64,000 nt of DNA from Nonomuraea fuscirosea. Lineage in GTDB: Bacteria > Actinomycetota > Actinomycetes > Streptosporangiales > Streptosporangiaceae. Position 1 is the first letter of the stretch, and each line of letters opens with the position of its first letter. The notes below the pieces were generated by a model. The model searched no databases, had not been told where the DNA came from, and saw only the letters and a list, made by a program, of their open reading frames with translations. The DNA lies in the NCBI RefSeq assembly GCF_003001935.1, contig NZ_PVNG01000012.1, positions 186,001-250,000 on the forward strand. Direction: 5' to 3'. Below are positions 26,065 to 33,659 of this stretch, piece after piece. The position numbers were made by a program, and so were the translations under genes.

Positions 26065-26415
26065 ATGAGGAGCATGGGCGTGGATGTGCTGGAGATGTCA
26101 CGACACCAACACGGGGAGCTGGTGGTGGTCAGCCTGGCGGGGGAGCTCGACGTCGACAACGTCTCCCGGGTGCGCCAGTGCCTCGACGAGGCCGTCCGCG
26201 CGCACGGCCCCCGGCTGGTGGTCGACCTGAGCGCGCTGACGTTCATCGACACCACGGGGCTCGGCGTGCTGGTGCGGCAGCTGGCCGCGCTGCGCGACCG
26301 CGACGGCACCATGGCGCTGGTCGTCCCCGACGGGCTGGTGCTGCGGCGGCTGCGGCGCACCAACCTGGCGCCGCTCTTCCCCATCTACGACACGCTCTCC
26401 CAGGCCCTGGCCTGA
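26065..26415 (+). CDS. STAS-domain anti-sigma factor antagonist
   Basis: A 116-aa stand-alone STAS protein, similar to SpoIIAA/RsbV. The core reads VSLAGELDVDNVSRVRQCLDEAV, then LVVDLSALTFIDTTGLGVLVRQL. At the usual phosphorylated Ser position there is Thr (DTTG). ATG 26065 follows GGGAGGGG; an ATG at 26074 is an alternative. It is divergent from the MEDS-STAS gene and could compete for the same kinase. Confidence 0.85.
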   Translation: MRSMGVDVLEMSRHQHGELVVVSLAGELDVDNVSRVRQCLDEAVRAHGPRLVVDLSALTFIDTTGLGVLVRQLAALRDRDGTMALVVPDGLVLRRLRRTNLAPLFPIYDTLSQALA

Positions 26416-26481
26416 TACCGGGGGAGGCGGGTGCGGCACAGCGGTGACGGGGGCACGAGGCGGGGCTGGTTGAATGGCAGC

Positions 26482-26829
26482 ATGTCGCTCGACCCCAAGA
26501 TCGCCGCCCGGCTCAAGCGCAACCCCGACGGCCTGATCCCCGCCATCGCCCAGCAGTACGACACCGGTGAGGTGCTCATGCTGGCCTGGATGAACGACGA
26601 GGCCCTGCACCGCACGCTCACCACCGGCCGGGCCACCTACTGGTCGCGCAGCCGCGCGGAGTTCTGGGTCAAGGGCGACACCTCCGGCCACGTCCAGCAT
26701 GTTAAGTCCGTGGCGCTCGACTGCGACGGCGACACCCTGCTCGTCAAGGTCGACCAGGAGGGCGCGGCCTGCCACACGGGCGAGCGCACCTGCTTCGACG
26801 CCGACCGGCTCGACGTCGTGCTGAGTTAG
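26482..26829 (+). CDS. hisI: Phosphoribosyl-AMP cyclohydrolase
   Basis: A 115-aa HisI that opens the purine ring of PR-AMP in histidine synthesis. Zinc and magnesium ligands are in ALDCDGDTLLVKVDQEGAACHTGERTCF. VLMLAWMNDEALHRTLTTGRATYWSRSR is also typical. There is no fused HisE domain. It is separated from the main his operon by 8 kb and instead leads the trp-linked block, starting at ATG 26482. The downstream gene begins only 9 bp after its stop. Confidence 0.95.
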   Translation: MSLDPKIAARLKRNPDGLIPAIAQQYDTGEVLMLAWMNDEALHRTLTTGRATYWSRSRAEFWVKGDTSGHVQHVKSVALDCDGDTLLVKVDQEGAACHTGERTCFDADRLDVVLS

Positions 26830-26838
26830 GCGGACGGC

Positions 26839-27561
26839 ATGCGGGCTGACAAATCAGACGGGGCCGACAGAGCTGACGGCGCCGGCCGGGCTGACGGCGC
26901 CGGCAGGGTCGGCGAAGCTGACGAGGTCGGAGGCGTTGGCGGAGCTGACAGGCTCGGCGGAGCCGGCGAGGCCGGCGGGGCCGGCCGGGCGGCGCTCCGG
27001 CGCGGGGAGCTGTGGGGCTGGGTCGTCGCGACCGCGCTCGGCTGCCTCCTGGTGCTCGTCGCCGCCGGGCAGACCTGGGCGCGGGTGCTCGGGAACGGCG
27101 ACACGGCCGCGCCCACCGGCGGCGACCTCAGCCCGGTGCTGACACCCGCGGCGCTGGCCGGGCTGGCCGGCGTGGTGGCCGTGCTGGCCGCCAAGGGGCT
27201 CGGCCGCCGCGTCGTCGGCGTGCTGCTCGCCCTCTGCGGCGTGGCCGCCGCGGCCGGGACGTGGACGGCGCTCGACGACGCCGGCGTCACCGGCTGGCTG
27301 CGCGAGCGCAACGTGCTGCACGGCGTCACCGACCTGCCCTGGGAGCCGGTGGCCTGGTGGCCCGTCGTGTCCGGCGCGGGGGCCGTACTGATGATCGCCG
27401 GAGGAGCGGTCGCGGTCGTGCGCGCGGGCGCGTGGAGCGGCATGTCGGCCCGCTACGACCGGGAGCGGCGCCCGCCGGCCGGCGGCGAGGCGCAGGTCGC
27501 CGACGACAGGGCGCTCTGGGACGCGCTCGACCGCGGCGACGACCCGACCGATTCCCGCTGA
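26839..27561 (+). CDS. TIGR02234 family Trp-biosynthesis-associated membrane protein
   Basis: A 240-aa membrane protein with four hydrophobic helices (about 58-77, 98-117, 124-142, 170-193). The pattern LVLVAAGQTWARV and the region before LLALCGVAAAAGTWTAL match the membrane proteins that lie with trp genes in actinomycetes. The first 50 residues are a low-complexity run of GADRADGAGRADGAGR type, an unusual extension made of GAC/GGC codons. Function unknown. It follows hisI directly; trpE, often found between them, is missing. Confidence 0.82.
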   Translation: MRADKSDGADRADGAGRADGAGRVGEADEVGGVGGADRLGGAGEAGGAGRAALRRGELWGWVVATALGCLLVLVAAGQTWARVLGNGDTAAPTGGDLSPVLTPAALAGLAGVVAVLAAKGLGRRVVGVLLALCGVAAAAGTWTALDDAGVTGWLRERNVLHGVTDLPWEPVAWWPVVSGAGAVLMIAGGAVAVVRAGAWSGMSARYDRERRPPAGGEAQVADDRALWDALDRGDDPTDSR

Positions 27562-27616
27562 GCACCGGCCCTGGCGAATCCCGCATTGTTCTGATTCCTT
27601 GGCCGCCCGGCGAACA

Positions 27617-27644
27617 TTTCCTCAATAGGCTGCCGTTGCAACTC
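27617..27644 (+). promoter_or_regulatory. Promoter-like box shared with the next gene
   Basis: TAGGCTGCCG (27626-27635), then GCAACTC two bases later, recur almost identically at 28433-28452 before the paralogous gene. TAGGCT fits a -10 hexamer (TANNNT), which would put transcription start near GCAAC, about 33 bp from the ATG. Confidence 0.5.
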
Positions 27645-27670
27645 GCCACGGACATTTGAGGAGCCGGCTC

Positions 27671-28321
27671 ATGAGCTACGGGGATCAGGGTGAAAACGGC
27701 GGCTACGGGGCCCAGCCGCCGGGGGGAGGCTATGGCCAGCAGCCACCCGGCTACGGCCAGCCTCAGGGCGGCAACGGAGGGTACGGCCAGCAGTCGCCGT
27801 CGGGGGGCGGCTACGGGCAGCAGCCCTACAGTGGCGAGGGGGCCTACGGGCAGCAGCCCCAGAGCGGCGGTTACGGCCAGCAGCAGCCCGGCCATGGAGG
27901 TTACGGCCAGCAGCCGGCCAGCCATCCGCAGGAGCTCGGCTACGGGCAACTGCCGCCCAGCGGCGGTTACGGCCAGCAGCCCCCCAGCTACGGCGGTCAC
28001 GGTCAGCAGGGCTACGGGCAGCCGGGCTATTACGGGCCGCCCCGCTCGTCCAACGGCATGGCGGTGGCCTCGCTGGTCCTGGGCATCATCGGCCTGGTCG
28101 CCTGCGGTCTCACCAGCATCCCCGGCGTGATCCTCGGCCACGTGGCGCTCAACCGGATCAAGCGCACGGGCGAGGAGGGCTCCGGCATGGCCGTGGGCGG
28201 TCTGGTCACTTCGTACATCACGGTTGCCATCTGGGTGTTGTGCTGGCTCATCTTCGGCGGCATGCTGCTGTCTCTGATGGGCCTGAGCGCTGCCGCCACG
28301 TCGTCCTCGTACGACTACTGA
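27671..28321 (+). CDS. Gly/Tyr/Gln-rich membrane protein with DUF4190 domain
   Basis: A 216-aa protein. Residues 1-120 are a disordered cytoplasmic stretch of GYGQQ and QPPSGGY repeats. The C-terminal part has two membrane helices, NGMAVASLVLGIIGLVACGL and GGLVTSYITVAIWVLCWLIFGGMLL, with GVILGHVALNRIKRTGEEG between them, the DUF4190 pattern. ATG at 27671 with GAGGAG upstream. Such proteins are common in actinobacteria near wall or division genes; here it sits in the trp block. No function is proven. Confidence 0.82.
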   Translation: MSYGDQGENGGYGAQPPGGGYGQQPPGYGQPQGGNGGYGQQSPSGGGYGQQPYSGEGAYGQQPQSGGYGQQQPGHGGYGQQPASHPQELGYGQLPPSGGYGQQPPSYGGHGQQGYGQPGYYGPPRSSNGMAVASLVLGIIGLVACGLTSIPGVILGHVALNRIKRTGEEGSGMAVGGLVTSYITVAIWVLCWLIFGGMLLSLMGLSAAATSSSYDY

Positions 28322-28423
28322 AACCGGCGGTGACCTGCGGCGCGCGTAGCCGGACCGTGACGACCCGCTTGCGGTCCGATTACGAATTGTCCGCAAGATG
28401 GACGTTAGTCCTCGTAGTAGATG

Positions 28424-28452
28424 GTTTCTCGCTAGGCTGCCGCGCGCAACTC
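28424..28452 (+). promoter_or_regulatory. Second copy of the shared promoter-like box
   Basis: TAGGCTGCCG at 28433-28442 with GCAACTC three bases after it, matching the box at 27626. It lies 49 bp before the ATG of the CD225-like gene. Confidence 0.5.
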
Positions 28453-28486
28453 AGACTCGAAGATGACGACATGAGGGGTCATTAGC

Positions 28487-29035
28487 ATGAGTTACGGTAA
28501 CCAGGGCGACGGCGGATACGGCGCTCAGCCGCCCGGCGGCGGTTACGGTCAGCAGCCTCCGAGTGGCGGTGGCTACGGCCAGCAGCCGCCCAGCGGTGGC
28601 GGCTACGGCCAGCAGCCCCCGAGTGGCGGTGGCTACGGCCAGCAGCCCCCCAGCGGTGGCGGCTACGGCGGTGGTTATGGGCAGCAGCCCCCGAGCGGCG
28701 GCGGCTACGGCCAGCAGCCTCCCGGTGGCTACGGCGGCGGTTACGGTGGCGGCCCCGGCGGCAACCCGCCGGACAACCACCTCGTCCCCGCCATCCTCAC
28801 CACCCTGTTCTGCTGCCTCCCGCTCGGCGTCGTGTCGATCGTCAAGTCGTCGCAGGTGAACCAGAAGTGGCAGATCGGCGACTTCGCGGGCGCCCAGCAG
28901 GCCTCCGAGGAGGCCAAGACGTGGTGGAAGCGCAGCCTGATCATCGGCGCCGTCGGCTACGGTCTGCTGATCATCGCGTACGTGCTGTTCTTCGTGATCT
29001 TCGCCGCCAGCATGTCCTCGTACTCGTCGTACTAG
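28487..29035 (+). CDS. CD225/dispanin-domain protein with 10-residue GYGQQPPSGG repeats
   Basis: A 182-aa protein. Residues 9-85 are decapeptide repeats of GYGQQPPSGG type. The rest is a CD225/dispanin domain: PDNHLVPAILTTLFCCLPLGVVSIVKSSQVNQKW, then AQQASEEAKTWWKRSLIIGAVGYGLLIIAYVLFFVIF, giving two membrane segments and the KSSQVN loop. Bacterial members are unstudied; the eukaryotic relatives (IFITM) alter membrane fusion. ATG at 28487 is preceded by GAGGGG. Likely a paralogue in architecture of the upstream gene. Confidence 0.85.
   Translation: MSYGNQGDGGYGAQPPGGGYGQQPPSGGGYGQQPPSGGGYGQQPPSGGGYGQQPPSGGGYGGGYGQQPPSGGGYGQQPPGGYGGGYGGGPGGNPPDNHLVPAILTTLFCCLPLGVVSIVKSSQVNQKWQIGDFAGAQQASEEAKTWWKRSLIIGAVGYGLLIIAYVLFFVIFAASMSSYSSY
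28525..28735 (+). repeat. 30-bp coding tandem repeat
   Basis: About six copies of a 30-bp unit encode the decapeptide GYGQQPPSGG. Two alternating variants differ mainly in silent positions (CCGAGTGGCGGTGGC versus CCCAGCGGTGGCGGC), which points to duplication of a 60-bp block. Confidence 0.7.
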
Positions 29036-29081
29036 GCCGCGGAAGACGACGGGCACGTACCGGAAGGCGGATACTGGAGAC

Positions 29082-29513
29082 ATGAGTTTCGCAACAACCG
29101 AGCGGCGCGGCACGAGACGCCTCAAGGCCCTGCTTCCGCCGCTCGGTGTTGCGGCCGCCGCCGGCCTGGCGTTCGCCGTGGTCGGCGCAGTGGACCCCAA
29201 CGAGCCGGGTCACTACCCGACCTGCCCGTTCCTGATGATCACCGGCCTCTACTGCCCCGGTTGCGGCACGCTGCGCACCATGCACGCCCTGGCGCACCTC
29301 GACCCGGTCGCCGCGCTCGGGCTCAACCCGCTCGCCCTGGCGATGATCCCGTTCCTGCTGTTCTGGTGGGGGCGCTGGGTCCTGCGGTCGTGGCAGGGCC
29401 GGCCGCGGCGCACGACGCTGGCGCATCCGGCGTGGCTGTGGGTGTTCATCGGAGTGGTCATGGTCTACTGGGTCGTCCGTAATCTGCCCTTCGGGGCGTT
29501 CCTCGCTCCCTGA
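29082..29513 (+). CDS. DUF2752 family membrane protein
   Basis: A 143-aa membrane protein with three helices. The DUF2752 signature is clear: YPTCPFLMITGLYCPGCGTLRTMHAL, with four Cys and the CPGCG motif, then a helix at LAMIPFLLFWWGRWVL and another at WLWVFIGVVMVYWVV. Members sit beside trp genes in many actinomycetes, as here before trpC. Function unknown; the Cys residues could bind metal. ATG at 29082. Confidence 0.88.
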   Translation: MSFATTERRGTRRLKALLPPLGVAAAAGLAFAVVGAVDPNEPGHYPTCPFLMITGLYCPGCGTLRTMHALAHLDPVAALGLNPLALAMIPFLLFWWGRWVLRSWQGRPRRTTLAHPAWLWVFIGVVMVYWVVRNLPFGAFLAP

Positions 29514-29635
29514 CCGGGTGCCGGTGGCGAGGTGACCCCATGCGGGCCGATACCATCGCAGGATAAAGGCGAGAGAGCGGACGCGACGCGAACTCTCCGC
29601 CACCCCCAGCAGCCGACCGGAGGGACCTCAAGCGC

Positions 29636-30475
29636 GTGAGTGAGCGGACGGAAGGGCCGAGTGTCCTCGACGACATCCTCGACGGGGTGCGCGCCGACCT
29701 CGCCGCACGTCAGCGGGACGTCTCCATGGACGAGCTCAAGCAGCGGGCCGAGCGGGCGCAGCCGCCCAGAGACGCCATGGCCGCGCTCGGAGGCGACAGG
29801 ATCTCGGTGATCGCCGAGGTCAAGCGCTCCAGCCCGTCGAAGGGCGCGCTCGCCGCGATCGCCGACCCGGCGGCGCTGGCGGCCGACTACGAAGCGGGCG
29901 GCGCCCACGTCATCAGCGTGCTGACCGAGCGGCGCAAGTTCGGGGGCAGTCTCGAAGACCTGGCCGCGGTCCGCGCCCGCGTCGACATCCCGATCCTGCG
30001 CAAGGACTTCATCCTCACCTCCTACCAGCTCTGGGAGGCCCGCGCCCACGGCGCCGACCTGGCCCTGCTCATGGTCGTCTGCCTGGAGCAGGAGGCGCTG
30101 GTGTCGCTGATCGAGCGGGCCGAGTCGATCGGGCTCACCCCGCTGGTCGAGGTGCACACCGACGAGGAACTCGACCGGGCGGTCGCCGCCGGCGCCCGGG
30201 TCATCGGCATCAACGCGCGCAATCTGAAGACACTCGAGGTCGACCGCGACGTCTTCACGAAACTGGCGCCGAAGATCCCCGATAATGTGATCAAGATCGC
30301 CGAGTCGGGGGTGCGCGGGCCGCACGACCTGCTCGCCTACGCCCGTGGCGGCGCCGACGCCGTGCTGGTGGGGGAGAGCCTGGTCACCGGAAAGGACCCG
30401 CGCAAGGCAGTGGAGGCGCTGGTCACCGCCGGCGCCCACCCGTCGACGCGCCCCGACCACTCAGCAGAGGGATAG
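29636..30475 (+). CDS. trpC: Indole-3-glycerol phosphate synthase
   Basis: A 279-aa TIM barrel that cyclises CdRP to indole-3-glycerol phosphate. VIAEVKRSSPSKG, ILRKDFILTSYQLWEARAHGAD, INARNLKTLEVD and IAESGVRGPHDL carry the catalytic Lys, Glu and phosphate-binding residues. GTG start at 29636, two bases from the trpB start at its other end. A C-terminal tail beyond the barrel is short and polar. Confidence 0.97.
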   Translation: MSERTEGPSVLDDILDGVRADLAARQRDVSMDELKQRAERAQPPRDAMAALGGDRISVIAEVKRSSPSKGALAAIADPAALAADYEAGGAHVISVLTERRKFGGSLEDLAAVRARVDIPILRKDFILTSYQLWEARAHGADLALLMVVCLEQEALVSLIERAESIGLTPLVEVHTDEELDRAVAAGARVIGINARNLKTLEVDRDVFTKLAPKIPDNVIKIAESGVRGPHDLLAYARGGADAVLVGESLVTGKDPRKAVEALVTAGAHPSTRPDHSAEG

Positions 30476-30477
30476 CA

Positions 30478-31719
30478 GTGGCAAACGAAGGCACCATCCT
30501 GACCGCCGCCGACCTGGCCGGCAACGGCGCGCGCGGCGACGACCCCGACGTGCACGGCAAGTTCGGCATCTTCGGGGGCCGCTACGTGCCCGAGGCGCTC
30601 ATCCCGGCGCTCGACGAGGTGGCCGCCGTCTACGAGAAGGCCAAGAACGACGCGGAGTTCCTGCGCGAGTTCGACCACCTGCTGCGCACCTACGCCGGCC
30701 GGCCCACCACGCTGACCGACGTGCCGCGCTTCAGCGAGCGGGCTGGCGGCGCCAGGATCGTGCTCAAGCGCGAGGACCTCACCCACACCGGCGCCCACAA
30801 GATCAACAACGTGCTGGGCCAGGCCCTGCTGACCAAGCGGCTCGGCAAGAAGCGGGTGATCGCCGAGACCGGCGCCGGCCAGCACGGCGTGGCCACCGCC
30901 ACCGCCGCGGCCCTGCTCGGGCTGGAGTGCGTCATCTACATGGGCGCGGTCGACTGCGAGCGCCAGGCGCTCAACGTGGCCAGGATGAAGCTGCTCGGCG
31001 CCACCGTGGTGCCGGTGACCAACGGCTCCCAGACGCTGAAGGACGCCATCAACGAGGCCTTCCGCGACTGGGTGACCAACGTCGACACCACCCACTACCT
31101 GTTCGGCACCGTCGCGGGGCCGCACCCGTTCCCCGAGATCGTGCGCGACTTCGCCCGCATCATCGGCGTCGAGGCCCGCCGCCAGATGCTGGAGCTGACC
31201 GGCAAGCTGCCCGACGCGGTGTGCGCGGCGGTCGGCGGCGGCAGCAACGCCATCGGCGTCTTCCACGCCTTCATCGGCGACCAGGACGTCGCGCTGCACG
31301 GCTACGAGGCCGCCGGCCACGGCCTGGAGAGCGGCGAGCACGCGCTCACCCTCACCGCCGGCTCGGTCGGCGTGCTGCACGGCTCGCGCACCTACGTCCT
31401 GCAGGACGACGAGGGCCAGACGATCGAGTCCCACTCCATCTCCGCCGGGCTCGACTACCCGGGCGTCGGCCCGGAGCACGCCTGGCTGAAGGACTCCGGC
31501 CGCGCCACCTACCACGGCGTCACCGACGACGAGGCGATGGCCGCGTTCTCGCTGCTGGCCAGGACCGAGGGCATCATCCCCGCCATCGAGTCCTCCCACG
31601 CGCTGGCCGGCGCGCTGGAGCTGGGCCGCGAGCTCGGCCCCGCGGCGACCATCCTGGTCAACCTGTCCGGGCGCGGCGACAAGGACATGGGCACGGCGAT
31701 GAAGTACTTCAACCTCTGA
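30478..31719 (+). CDS. trpB: Tryptophan synthase beta chain
   Basis: A 413-aa PLP enzyme joining indole and serine to tryptophan. Lys108 in HTGAHKINNVLGQ forms the Schiff base. ETGAGQHGVATATAAALLGLECVIYMG, GGGSNAIG and LDYPGVGPEHAWLKDSGRA are diagnostic for TrpB1. GTG start at 30478 right behind trpC. A 287-bp gap separates it from trpA, which is long for this operon. Confidence 0.97.
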   Translation: MANEGTILTAADLAGNGARGDDPDVHGKFGIFGGRYVPEALIPALDEVAAVYEKAKNDAEFLREFDHLLRTYAGRPTTLTDVPRFSERAGGARIVLKREDLTHTGAHKINNVLGQALLTKRLGKKRVIAETGAGQHGVATATAAALLGLECVIYMGAVDCERQALNVARMKLLGATVVPVTNGSQTLKDAINEAFRDWVTNVDTTHYLFGTVAGPHPFPEIVRDFARIIGVEARRQMLELTGKLPDAVCAAVGGGSNAIGVFHAFIGDQDVALHGYEAAGHGLESGEHALTLTAGSVGVLHGSRTYVLQDDEGQTIESHSISAGLDYPGVGPEHAWLKDSGRATYHGVTDDEAMAAFSLLARTEGIIPAIESSHALAGALELGRELGPAATILVNLSGRGDKDMGTAMKYFNL

Positions 31720-31754
31720 CACCTGAGACTCCGTGACCCCGCCGCGAACGGGCG

Positions 31755-31861
31755 CCCCGGCTCCCGGCGTCGGCGGCTCGGGGTGACACGGCGCCGGATG
31801 CCGGCGGACCCGGCCTCCGGTGCCGGCGGCTCGGGGCGATCCGGCTCCGGGCGCCGGTGGC
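31755..31861. repeat. 53-bp imperfect direct repeat between trpB and trpA
   Basis: Two units begin at 31755 and 31808; both contain GGCGGCTCGGGG followed by a TGA or CGA, and CCGGC before it. I find no trpM-like small gene in this gap. The repeat may act as a transcriptional attenuator, but this is a guess. Confidence 0.45.
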
Positions 31862-32006
31862 GGCCCGGAACGATCCGCTGACGACCCACGCCGGGCCGGG
31901 CCGGGTTGCCGCCCGCGACACATCGGCGTCCGACCGGCGCGGGGGATTCTGGGGCGGGCGGGGGGCAGGGCATCATGGTGAGACTCGACCTTCGAAACGG
32001 ATAGAC

Positions 32007-32801
32007 ATGACGACTCTTCAGACGGTTTTCGCCAAGGCGAAGGCGGACAACCGGGCCGCGCTCGTCGGCTACCTGCCCGCGGGCTTCCCCTCCAAGGACG
32101 GCGCCATCGCCGCCGCCGCGGCCCTGGTGGAAGCCGGCTGCGACGTCATCGAGATCGGCCTGCCCTACTCCGATCCGCTCATGGACGGGCCGACGATCCA
32201 GGACGCCGTGCACAGGTCGCTGACCAACGGCACCCGCATCGCCGACGTGATGCGCACGGTGGAGGGCGTCGCCGCGACCGGCGCCGCCACGCTCGTCATG
32301 ACGTACTGGAACCCGATCGACAAGTACGGCGCCGACCGGTTCGCGCGCGACCTGGCCAACGCGGGCGGCGTCGGCACCATCACGCCCGACCTGACGCCCG
32401 AGGAGTCCGAGCCGTGGCGCGCCGCCTCCGCTGCGGCGGGCATCGACACGGTCTTCCTGGTCGCGCCCAGCTCCACCGAGCAGCGCATCAAGGCCGTCGT
32501 CGACTGCTGCACCGGCTTCGTGTACGCGGCCTCGCTCATGGGCGTCACGGGCGCCAGGGAGAGCGTCAACGTCGCCGCCGAAGGCCTGGTCGAGCGGACC
32601 AAGGCCCACACCGACCTGCCCGTGTGCGTCGGGCTCGGCGTCGGCACCGGCGCGCAGGCGGCCGAGGTGGCGGCCTACGCCGACGGCGTCATCGTCGGGT
32701 CGGCGTTCATCCGCCGCATCCTCGACGCGCCCGACGAGGCGGCCGGCCTCGAGTCCGTCGCCACGCTGGCCAGGGACATGGCGCGAGGCGTACGCCGCTG
32801 A
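32007..32801 (+). CDS. trpA: Tryptophan synthase alpha chain
   Basis: A 264-aa TIM barrel that cleaves indole-3-glycerol phosphate to indole and G3P. Catalytic Glu in VIEIGLPYSDPLMDGPTIQDA and the Asp in the same loop are seen. FVYAASLMGVTGARESV and LGVGTGAQAAEVA bind phosphate. The ATG at 32007 gives the expected N-terminus. It is followed by a triple repeat. Confidence 0.97.
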   Translation: MTTLQTVFAKAKADNRAALVGYLPAGFPSKDGAIAAAAALVEAGCDVIEIGLPYSDPLMDGPTIQDAVHRSLTNGTRIADVMRTVEGVAATGAATLVMTYWNPIDKYGADRFARDLANAGGVGTITPDLTPEESEPWRAASAAAGIDTVFLVAPSSTEQRIKAVVDCCTGFVYAASLMGVTGARESVNVAAEGLVERTKAHTDLPVCVGLGVGTGAQAAEVAAYADGVIVGSAFIRRILDAPDEAAGLESVATLARDMARGVRR

Positions 32802-32808
32802 CCGCGTT

Positions 32809-32940
32809 CTGAACGCGAGCCCGCGAGAACACGCGGGCGATACGGCGGCGGCCTGAACGCGAGCCCGCGAGAACATGCGGGCGATACGACGGTGGCCTGA
32901 ACGCGAGCCGGCCAGAAGGCGCGGGCCGGTACGGGCGCGT
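32809..32940. repeat. Three tandem 44-bp repeats, each a hairpin, after trpA
   Basis: Units start at 32809, 32853 and 32897 with CTGAACGCGAGC. Units 1 and 2 form a stem CCCGCG/CGCGGG (shortened by one pair in unit 2). Unit 3 has changed both arms to CCGGCC/GGCCGG, so the stem is kept although the sequence differs. They begin 7 bp after the trpA stop and may serve as a multi-hairpin terminator. Confidence 0.7.
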
Positions 32941-33131
32941 GACGCCGCGCGAGCCTGCCGCCCGATGCGCTGAAGTGTGCCGCGCAGCCTTCGTGTCGTT
33001 TGTCGTGAAAAGCGGTGACTCTCCCAGGTCGGCCAGGGGGAACCCGCTTAGCTGATGCTTATCTCCGGCGTGGTCAGATGGAGATCCCGGTACTGTGCGC
33101 GACTTCCGCGCAGATCCAGAGGAGAACACAC

Positions 33132-33659
33132 GTGGCCGCGTCACTAGCGTTGCCGAGAGCGACAACGGCGATACCCTGGGTGACAACCGTTGCCCGGCTC
33201 GTGCTGGGCGGGGTGCTGGTCGCGGCGGGCGCGCTCAAGATCGGCAACCCGGCCGACTCCGTCGTGGCGGTCAAGGCCTATCAGCTGCTGCCTGAGCCGG
33301 TCGCCGTCGCGGTCGGATACGCCCTGCCGATCCTGGAGATCGTGGTCGGCGTGCTGCTCATCGTCGGGCTGCTCACCAGGGTCGCCGCGGTGATCGCCGG
33401 GCTGCTCATGTTCGCGTTCGTGTTCGGGATCGCCTGGGCATGGGCCAACGGCCTGCGGATCGACTGCGGCTGCTTCGGCGGCGGCGGGCAACTGGGGGTG
33501 GGCCAGGAGCCGACCTACCTGCTCGACATCCTGCGCGACTTCGGCCTCGTCCTGCTCGGCGTCTGGACGGTGCGTTTCCCGCCGGGCCGCTTCGCGCTCG
33601 ACGGTGCCCTCGGAATCGGGGGCGACACAGGTGATGACGACGAGGGGGACGACCGATGA
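33132..33659 (+). CDS. MauE/DoxX-family redox membrane protein
   Basis: A 175-aa membrane protein with four helices. ARLVLGGVLVAAGALKIGNP, the AVKAYQLLPEPVAVAVGYALPILEI region, and IDCGCFGGGGQLG (vicinal Cys) match MauE/DoxX proteins that pass electrons to periplasmic thioredoxins. GTG start at 33132 follows GAGGAG. It is coupled (ATGA) with the DsbA-like gene, so together they may form an oxidative-folding or reducing pair. Confidence 0.85.
   Translation: MAASLALPRATTAIPWVTTVARLVLGGVLVAAGALKIGNPADSVVAVKAYQLLPEPVAVAVGYALPILEIVVGVLLIVGLLTRVAAVIAGLLMFAFVFGIAWAWANGLRIDCGCFGGGGQLGVGQEPTYLLDILRDFGLVLLGVWTVRFPPGRFALDGALGIGGDTGDDDEGDDR

Noticed and set aside
31720..32006. A trpM-like small gene between trpB and trpA
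   Set aside because: No frame with a plausible start and ribosome site was found; the gap is mostly an imperfect repeat.
32809..32940. CRISPR-like array after trpA
   Set aside because: The units are contiguous, with no unique spacers, and no cas genes are present.
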